Shown here: piece by piece, positions 58,799 to 64,000 of the stretch | Layout of the letters: each line of letters begins with the position of its first letter | Numbering within the stretch: position 1 is the first letter of the stretch | DNA from: Modestobacter roseus | GTDB taxonomy: Bacteria > Actinomycetota > Actinomycetes > Mycobacteriales > Geodermatophilaceae | Reading direction: 5' to 3' | Length of the DNA stretch: 64,000 bases | Assembly: GCF_007994135.1 (NCBI RefSeq) | Contig: NZ_VLKF01000001.1 | Location: 868,001 to 932,000 of the forward strand | Made by a program: the position numbers and the translations under genes | Notes under the pieces: generated by a model | Seen by the model: the letters and a program-made list of their open reading frames with translations, nothing else | Databases searched by the model: none | What the model was told of the DNA's origin: nothing

Positions 58799-59521
58799 TT
58801 GCGCCCCCGGCGCCGGTCGCGCCGGCCGGCCCGGCCGCGCCGCCGGCTGGCGGCCGGCCTGGCCGCGGCCGTCGGGCTGGTCGGCGTGCTCGCCTGGCTG
58901 CTGCTCGGCTCGCCCGTGCTGGCCGTGCAGGAGGTCCGGGTCGACGGCGTGGTCACCCTCTCGCCGGAGCAGGTGATCGACAGCGCCGGGATCGTCGAGG
59001 GCATCCCCCTGGTCCGCGCGGACACCGAGGGGGCCGCCGAGCGGGTCCGCCGGCTGCCCCCGGTCGCCTCCGTCGAGGTCACCCGGGGCTGGCCGGACAC
59101 CGTCGTGGTCACCGTGGTCGAGCGCCGGCCGGTGGCCGTCGTCTCCGACGCCGGCCGCCGCCAGCTGATCGACGCCACGGGCGTCGTGTTCGACACCATC
59201 ACCGGGCCGGCCCCCGACGGCGTCGTCCCGCTCGACGTCCGCGACCCCGGGCCCGACGACGACGCCACGACCGCCGCGCTCGGTGCGCTCACCGCGCTGC
59301 CGGGCGACGTGCGGGCGCAGGTCACCGCGGTGTCGGCGACCGGCCCCGACGACGTGACCCTCACCCTGACCGACGGCCGGTCCGTGCTGTGGGGGAGCGC
59401 CGACCGGACCGACCGCAAGGCCGAGGTCCTCGACGCGCTGCTGGACCAGATCGACACCGGCACCCTCGACCCCGCCGACACCCTGGACGTGAGCACGCCC
59501 GACGCCGTCGTCCTGCGCTGA
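58799..59521 (+). CDS. ftsQ: Division protein FtsQ, 5' end apparently frameshifted
   Basis: Bitopic divisome protein. From the first start in frame, TTG 58799, the product has 240 residues: a basic start, membrane helix LAAGLAAAVGLVGVLAWLLLG, a POTRA domain (VQEVRVDGVVTLSPEQVIDSAGIVEGIPLVRADTEGAAERVRRLPPVASVEVTRGWPDTVVVTVVERRPVAV) and the FtsQ beta domain. The real start is probably the GTG at 58692, which overlaps the murC stop (GTGA); it is in another frame, and one extra G in the five-G run at 58777-58781 would join them (276 residues). FtsQ links FtsL to the early ring. Confidence 0.88.
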   Translation: MRPRRRSRRPARPRRRLAAGLAAAVGLVGVLAWLLLGSPVLAVQEVRVDGVVTLSPEQVIDSAGIVEGIPLVRADTEGAAERVRRLPPVASVEVTRGWPDTVVVTVVERRPVAVVSDAGRRQLIDATGVVFDTITGPAPDGVVPLDVRDPGPDDDATTAALGALTALPGDVRAQVTAVSATGPDDVTLTLTDGRSVLWGSADRTDRKAEVLDALLDQIDTGTLDPADTLDVSTPDAVVLR

Positions 59522-59905
59522 ACCGCGCACACCCGGCCGCGGCTTCGCCCGGGGGCGCGGCTGGACGGATCGGGGGCGGGACGTCCAACCCGGCGTGGCG
59601 CGCCGTCCGGGACGACACGCCCGGGCGGAGAAATGTCCAGCGAGTTCCCGGACTCGGCGCGCCGGTCGGTCCTCGAGGCGTCTGCACCACGGCGTGAGAC
59701 TCGGCCAGCGCGGGTCGTCACAGCGCGTGAGGCAGATGTGACCGACGGGTCGACCGAGATTCGTGAGGTGGTGCCCGTGGGACACGCCGAGTCCGGAGGG
59801 GTGCTTGCTGGGCCCCGAGGGGGCACCTAACTTCGTCCCCAACGCCACAGTTGACATAACTATAAGGCTCTACATGAGGATGAGGGTTCAGTTGGGGAGC
59901 GCCGC
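59522..59905 (+). other. 384-bp ftsQ-ftsZ intergenic region
   Basis: No gene supported. The distal 60 bp are AT-rich in an otherwise GC-rich region and hold TTGACATAACTATAAGG (59851-59867), a promoter-like block close to the ftsZ start. GGGGAG at about 59893-59898 is the ftsZ ribosome site. The first 300 bp show no clear hairpin or ORF with typical codon use. Confidence 0.65.
59851..59876 (+). promoter_or_regulatory. ftsZ promoter-like element
   Basis: A perfect -35 TTGACA (59851-59856) in a local AT island. The best -10 is unclear: TACATG at 59871 would give a 14-bp spacer, and TATAAG at 59861 is too near. From memory, similar TTGACATAAC blocks precede ftsZ in other actinobacteria. Confidence 0.45.
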
Positions 59906-61189
59906 ATGACACCTCCGCACAACTACCTCGCGGTCATCAAGGTCGTCGGCATCGGCGGCGGCGGGGTGAACGCGGTCAACAGGATGATCGAGGTCGGCCT
60001 CAAGGGGGTCGAGTTCATCGCCATCAACACCGATGCGCAGGCGCTGCTGATGAGCGACGCGGACGTCAAGCTCGACGTCGGCCGCGAGCTCACCCGCGGG
60101 CTCGGCGCGGGCGCACAGCCCGACGTCGGCCGGCAGGCCGCCGAGGACCACCGCGAGGAGATCGAAGAGGTGCTCAAGGGCGCCGACATGGTCTTCGTGA
60201 CGGCGGGGGAGGGTGGCGGCACGGGCACCGGCGGTGCCCCCGTCGTCGCCTCCATCGCCCGCAAGCTCGGTGCCCTGACCATCGGTGTGGTCACCCGCCC
60301 GTTCTCCTTCGAGGGGAAGCGGCGGGCGGTCCAGGCCGAGTCGGGGATCGAGGAGCTGCGCAACGAGTGCGACACGCTCATCGTCATCCCGAACGACCGG
60401 CTGCTGCAGCTGGGCGATCGGAACGTCAGCGTGATGGACGCCTTCCGCACCGCCGACCAGGTGCTGCTGTCCGGTGTCCAGGGGATCACCGACCTGATCA
60501 CCACGCCCGGCCTGATCAACCTGGACTTCGCCGACGTCAAGTCGGTCATGTCCGGGGCGGGCTCGGCGCTGATGGGCATCGGCAGCGCGCGGGGCGACAA
60601 CCGGGCGCTGCTGGCTGCCGAGCAGGCGATCGCCTCGCCGCTGCTGGAGGCCTCGATGGAGGGCGCCCACGGCGTCCTGCTGTCGATCTCCGGTGGCTCG
60701 GACCTCGGCCTGTTCGAGATCAACGAGGCGGCGTCGCTGGTCAGTGACGCCGCGCACCCCGATGCCAACATCATCTTCGGGGCGGTCATCGACGACGCCC
60801 TGGGTGACGAGGTGCGGGTCACCGTGATCGCGGCGGGCTTCGACGGTGGCAAGCCGGGCAACCGCAAGGACGCCACGGCGGTCTCCACCGCGCCGCCGCC
60901 CGCGCAGGCGGCGCCGCGGCCGGCGGTCCCGGCGCAGACCGGCCAGCCGGCAGCTCCGCCGGCCCAGGCGATCCCGCCGCAGGTGAGCACGCCGCCGGCC
61001 ACCCCGGCGCCTGCCCCCTCGGCCGCCGCACCGCGGCCCGGGCAGCCGGGCGCCGCACCGGCCGGTGGCGGGATCACGGTCCCGCCGCTGCCGCCGATCC
61101 AGGGCTCGACGGGCAGCAAGAACCGCCCGCTGGCCACGGACGACTTCGAGGAGGAGCTCGACATCCCCGAGTTCCTCCGCAGCCAGTAG
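59906..61189 (+). CDS. ftsZ: Cell division protein FtsZ
   Basis: Tubulin-like GTPase that forms the Z ring (427 residues). [21 protein letters not shown] starts the GTP domain; the tubulin signature [10 protein letters not shown] lies near 103-112; [30 protein letters not shown] contains the T7 loop with catalytic Asp residues. A Pro/Ala linker (about 325-400) leads to the conserved tail peptide DIPEFLRSQ, which binds SepF here since FtsA is absent. Start ATG 59906, ribosome site GGGGAG. Confidence 0.97.
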   Translation: MTPPHNYLAVIKVVGIGGGGVNAVNRMIEVGLKGVEFIAINTDAQALLMSDADVKLDVGRELTRGLGAGAQPDVGRQAAEDHREEIEEVLKGADMVFVTAGEGGGTGTGGAPVVASIARKLGALTIGVVTRPFSFEGKRRAVQAESGIEELRNECDTLIVIPNDRLLQLGDRNVSVMDAFRTADQVLLSGVQGITDLITTPGLINLDFADVKSVMSGAGSALMGIGSARGDNRALLAAEQAIASPLLEASMEGAHGVLLSISGGSDLGLFEINEAASLVSDAAHPDANIIFGAVIDDALGDEVRVTVIAAGFDGGKPGNRKDATAVSTAPPPAQAAPRPAVPAQTGQPAAPPAQAIPPQVSTPPATPAPAPSAAAPRPGQPGAAPAGGGITVPPLPPIQGSTGSKNRPLATDDFEEELDIPEFLRSQ

Positions 61190-61300
61190 AAGGACCTGCG
61201 TGCCCCCCACCACTCGCGAGCTCGTGGCGGGCCCCTGCACACGGGCCGTTCCAGCCCGCTGCGGTGGCTCGCCCCGGGTCCCTGCAGTGAGGCCGTTCCA

Positions 61301-62050
61301 TTGAGTCGCCATCCGGCCGCCCTGCCGGCGGTGCGCCCACGACGGGTGGTCACCGACCGGCGGGGCGGCCGTTCCGCGTCCCCGTGGGACTCCTTCAACC
61401 TCGGGGTCCACGTCGGTGACGACCCGGCCGACGTCGCGGCCAACCGGCAGCGGTTGGCCGGCGGCATCGGGGTGCCCGAGCGGCAGCTGGTCTGGATGAC
61501 CCAGGTGCACGGCACCGGGGTCGCGATCGTCGAGGACGCCGCGGAGAACCCGGTGGCCGACGTCGACGCGCTGGTCACCGCCACGCCCGGCCTGGTGCTG
61601 TGCGTGCTGGTCGCCGACTGCGTGCCGGTGCTGCTGGCCGACCCGGTCGCCGGAGTGGTCGCCGCGGTGCACGCCGGGCGCGAGGGCGTGCGACGGGGCG
61701 TCATCCCGGCCACGCTGGCGGCGATGACCCGGCTGGGCGCCCACCCGGCCGACGTCGAGGCGCTGCTGGGCCCGGCCGTCTGCGGCGCCGACTACGAGGT
61801 GCCGGCGGCGATGCAGGCCGAGGTGGCCCGGGTCGCCCCGGCCAGCGCGGTGCGCACCCGCGCCGGCACCCCCGGGCTCGACCTGCGTGCCGGCATCGCC
61901 GGCGTGCTGCGGGACGCCGGCGTCGGCCAGGTCGTGCACGACCCGCGGTGCACGGTGGAGGACCGCACGCTGTTCTCCCACCGCCGGGACGGCGTCACCG
62001 GACGGCAGGCCGGCCTGGTCTGGCTGGACCCGACGCCGGGTCCGGGGTGA
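61301..62050 (+). CDS. pgeF: Peptidoglycan editing factor PgeF (YfiH/laccase-domain)
   Basis: Family once called polyphenol oxidase; E. coli PgeF removes mis-incorporated L-Ser from UDP-MurNAc-L-Ser. The 249 residues have SFNLGVHVGDDPADVAANRQRL, WMTQVHGTGV (His), VADCVPVLLADPVAGVVAAVHAGREGV (Cys and His of the zinc site) and LGPAVCGADYEV. TTG at 61301 is the only start near the family's beginning. Located right after ftsZ as in most actinobacteria; stop overlaps yggS. Confidence 0.88.
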   Translation: MSRHPAALPAVRPRRVVTDRRGGRSASPWDSFNLGVHVGDDPADVAANRQRLAGGIGVPERQLVWMTQVHGTGVAIVEDAAENPVADVDALVTATPGLVLCVLVADCVPVLLADPVAGVVAAVHAGREGVRRGVIPATLAAMTRLGAHPADVEALLGPAVCGADYEVPAAMQAEVARVAPASAVRTRAGTPGLDLRAGIAGVLRDAGVGQVVHDPRCTVEDRTLFSHRRDGVTGRQAGLVWLDPTPGPG

Positions 62051-62820
62051 CCACCGCCGACCGGCTGGCCGCCAACCTGGCCGCCGTCCGGCGGCGGATC
62101 GACGCCGCCGCCCGGGCCGCCGGGCGCGACCCGGCCGAGGTGCGGCTGCTCGCGGTGAGCAAGACCTGGCCCGCGGACGACGTCCGGGCGCTCGCCGCCC
62201 TGGGGCAGCGCGACTTCGCCGAGAACCGGGTGCAGGAGCTGCTGGGCAAGGCCGGGGGGCTCTCCGACGACCCCGCGGTGCCCGAGCTGCGCTGGCACCT
62301 GGTCGGGCAGCTGCAGCGGAACAAGGCGGCGGCGGTCGCCCGGCTGGGGGCGACCGTGCACTCGGTCGACCGCGCCCCGCTGGTCCAGGCGCTCGCCCGC
62401 GCGGCCGAACGGGCGGAGCGCACCCTCGACGTGCTCGTGCAGGTCGACCTCGGCGGGCCGGCGGGGGAGCTCGGCTCCCGCGGCGGCGCCGCCGTCCCCG
62501 AGGTGCCCGGGCTGGCCGACGCCGTGGCAGCCGAGCCGGCGCTGCGGCTGCGCGGCCTGATGGCGGTGGCGCCCCGGGGTGCCGACCCGGCGCCGGGCTT
62601 CGCCCGGCTGGCCGAACTCGCCCTCCGGGTCCGCGGTGACCACCCCGACGCCTTGGAGCTATCGGCAGGCATGAGCTCGGACCTGGAGGCTGCTGTGACA
62701 GCTGGGGCCACCGTGGTGCGTGTCGGTACCGCGTTGTTCGGCGCGCGCCCCCTAGCCTCCGATCGAGGTGTTGGCCCGGGACCCGTGCACGCTCCCGAGT
62801 CACACCAGCCCCACCCGTGA
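62047..62820 (+). CDS. yggS: YggS/PLPBP family pyridoxal-phosphate homeostasis protein
   Basis: PLP-binding alanine-racemase-fold protein without known enzymatic activity (257 residues). LLAVSKTWPADDVRAL has the PLP Lys; GQRDFAENRVQELLGKA, WHLVGQLQRNKA, HSVDRAPL and LSAGMSSDLEAAVTAGATVVRVGTALFG (PLP phosphate site) are family marks. GTG 62047 overlaps the pgeF stop. Maintains PLP balance; conserved between ftsZ and sepF in Gram-positives. Confidence 0.92.
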   Translation: MTTADRLAANLAAVRRRIDAAARAAGRDPAEVRLLAVSKTWPADDVRALAALGQRDFAENRVQELLGKAGGLSDDPAVPELRWHLVGQLQRNKAAAVARLGATVHSVDRAPLVQALARAAERAERTLDVLVQVDLGGPAGELGSRGGAAVPEVPGLADAVAAEPALRLRGLMAVAPRGADPAPGFARLAELALRVRGDHPDALELSAGMSSDLEAAVTAGATVVRVGTALFGARPLASDRGVGPGPVHAPESHQPHP

Positions 62821-62877
62821 CACGCAGGACCTGACGACACCACCGCACCAGCGCGCGAGACCAGAGGGAGACGCCGG

Positions 62878-63699
62878 ATGGCCGGAGCCATGAGGAGGAT
62901 GGGGGTCTACCTCGGCCTCGTCGAGGACGACGACACCCGCGGCGGGTACGACCGCTACGCCGCGCGGCAGGCCGACTACGACCACGACGGGCGGCGGTAC
63001 GACCGTTACGCCGCTCGTGAAGAGCCCGGCTACGACGCCGAGCCGCGGTTCGCCGCCGACGAGTACCCCGCCGGGGACTACGGCTACGAGCCGGAGTACG
63101 CCGACGACTACACCGCCGACGAGCCCTTCGAGCCGGCTGCCGAGGTGGCGCCCGAGCCCGCGGTCTCCTTGGGCCGCCGTCCGGGCGCCCGGCGGCTGGA
63201 CCTGGCCGGGCCGAGCGGTGCCACCAGCGTGTCGCGCCTGGGTGGCGGGCTCGCCGCGGGCGCCGGGCTCACCTCGACCGGGCCCTCGCTCGGCTCGGTC
63301 GGGTCGGGGCGCTCCGGTGGCATCTCGGCCGGCGGTGGTGGCGGCGCCGTGGGCGCTGCCGGGCTGGCCATGCGCGAGCCGGTGCTGGCCCCCGCGCCGG
63401 AACCGGCCCCCAAGCCCGACTCCTACCGGATCACCACCGTCCACCCCGCCTCCTACAACGAGGCGCGGACCATCGGTGAGCGGTTCCGGGACGGGATGCC
63501 GGTGATCATGAACCTCACCGACATGGAGCACGCCGACGCGAAGCGACTGGTGGACTTCGCCATCGGCCTGACGTTCGGCCTGCACGGTAGTATCGAGCGG
63601 GTCACGGCCAAGGTGTTCCTGCTCAGTCCGCAGGACGTCGACGTGACCGCGGAGGACAAGGCCCGGATCCGTGAGGGCGGGTTCTTCAACCAGTCCTGA
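62878..63699 (+). CDS. sepF: Cell division protein SepF
   Basis: Membrane anchor of FtsZ that replaces FtsA in actinobacteria (273 residues). The N-terminus [11 protein letters not shown] is the amphipathic membrane helix. A long acidic, Tyr-rich linker with GYDRYAAR-type repeats follows. The SepF core is at about 180-265: [69 protein letters not shown]. The linker is longer than usual (Streptomyces and Mycobacterium proteins are about 210-240). Confidence 0.94.
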   Translation: MAGAMRRMGVYLGLVEDDDTRGGYDRYAARQADYDHDGRRYDRYAAREEPGYDAEPRFAADEYPAGDYGYEPEYADDYTADEPFEPAAEVAPEPAVSLGRRPGARRLDLAGPSGATSVSRLGGGLAAGAGLTSTGPSLGSVGSGRSGGISAGGGGGAVGAAGLAMREPVLAPAPEPAPKPDSYRITTVHPASYNEARTIGERFRDGMPVIMNLTDMEHADAKRLVDFAIGLTFGLHGSIERVTAKVFLLSPQDVDVTAEDKARIREGGFFNQS

Positions 63700-63751
63700 C
63701 CAGTCCACCGCGTGACCTCCGGCCACGCGATGCCCCGAACGAGCGAGGACC

Positions 63752-64000
63752 GTGCCACTTCTCCTGCAGATCGTCTCGTCGATCCTGCTCGTCTTCCTGA
63801 TCCTGCTGTTCGCCCGGTTCGTCGTGGACTGGGTGATGGTGCTGGCCCGCAGCTGGCGCCCGCAGGGGGCCGTCGCCGCCGGGCTGGAGGTCGTGTACGC
63901 CGCGACCGACCCGCCGTTGAAGGCGGTGCGCAAGGTGATCCCGCCGTTGAACCTGGGGTCCATCCGTCTGGACCTCGGGTTTATGGTGCTGCTGATCGCG
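63752..64000 (+). CDS. YggT family membrane protein, cut by window edge
   Basis: Start of a small integral membrane protein; 83 codons are present. GTG 63752 has GAGGA upstream. The reading begins VPLLLQIVSSILLVFLILLFARFVVDWVMV (first helix), then the cytosolic AATDPPLKAVRKVIPPLNLGSIRLDLGFMV typical of YggT proteins next to SepF. The rest and any DivIVA gene lie beyond the window. Confidence 0.88.
   Translation, partial: MPLLLQIVSSILLVFLILLFARFVVDWVMVLARSWRPQGAVAAGLEVVYAATDPPLKAVRKVIPPLNLGSIRLDLGFMVLLIA

Noticed and set aside
1-64000. tRNA, rRNA, riboswitch, transposase or phage genes
   Set aside because: None could be recognised by eye on either strand; a tRNAscan-SE or Infernal run would be needed to exclude small RNAs.

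Overview
The window is a stretch of chromosome from a high-GC actinobacterium. The evidence is an actinobacterial division and cell-wall (dcw) cluster ending ftsQ-ftsZ-pgeF-yggS-sepF-yggT with no ftsA or ddl, a PknL/Rv2175c-type kinase and DNA-binding pair, MraZ, LexA boxes of the TCGAAC-N4-GTTCGA type, many GTG starts, GTGA/ATGA overlaps, and near-saturated G/C at third codon positions. The carotenoid genes, the meso-DAP-type MurE and the DNA-repair content would suit Geodermatophilaceae (Blastococcus, Geodermatophilus, Modestobacter), but that family assignment is inference. No rRNA, tRNA, insertion sequence, prophage or CRISPR array was seen.

Layout. 1-5.5 kb: truncated subtilisin-like protease, endonuclease IV, PASTA-domain Ser/Thr kinase and FMN-dependent alpha-hydroxy-acid oxidase, all on minus. 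5.5-10 kb: Rv2175c-like DNA-binding protein, then carotenoid core genes (crtYc-crtYd plus; crtE-crtI-crtB minus). 10-19.4 kb: methylenetetrahydrofolate reductase, a LolA-like secreted protein with an ABC exporter, a lipase, a CDP-alcohol phosphotransferase, a PfkB kinase (adenosine kinase type), a 93/94-bp tandem repeat and a flavin reductase. 18.3-22.9 kb: a second carotenoid-modification operon (CrtO-like oxidase, CruF-like protein, family 2 glycosyltransferase) behind YbaK and GNAT genes. 23-28 kb: an SOS-controlled DUF6504-HEPN-dnaE2 operon. 28-36 kb: methyltransferase, alkaline-phosphatase-family protein, Suc_Fer-like protein, cupin-4 hydroxylase, a repeat-rich acidic small protein, then a tightly overlapped quartet of acyl-CoA dehydrogenase, PIG-L deacetylase, NodS-like methyltransferase and GT2. 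36-39 kb: SOS-controlled dinB, a DUF3040 protein, PRPP synthetase. 39-44 kb: TgpA/DUF58/MoxR trio on minus. 44-64 kb: the dcw cluster mraZ-rsmH-ftsL-ftsI-murE-murF-mraY-murD-ftsW-murG-murC-ftsQ-ftsZ-pgeF-yggS-sepF-yggT.

How it works together. The dcw genes make lipid II and build the division septum. MraZ probably controls its own operon through three GTGG(G/T) repeats spaced 10 bp apart. PknL and Rv2175c are a known kinase-substrate pair in Mycobacterium. The two carotenoid clusters together predict a glycosylated, possibly ketolated, cyclised carotenoid. Two perfect LexA boxes tie DnaE2 and DinB to DNA damage.

Most noteworthy: (1) four genes (murE, ftsQ, a DUF3040 gene, moxR) are each broken in a way that one extra G/C in a homopolymer would repair, so homopolymer under-calling in this sequence is the likeliest cause; (2) a Nod-factor-like logic in the PIG-L/NodS-like/GT2/acyl-CoA-dehydrogenase quartet; (3) inverted repeats placed exactly over divergent start codons; (4) perfect SOS boxes and MraZ repeats; (5) a 29-codon mini-ORF that bridges murG and murC with 4-bp overlaps at both ends.
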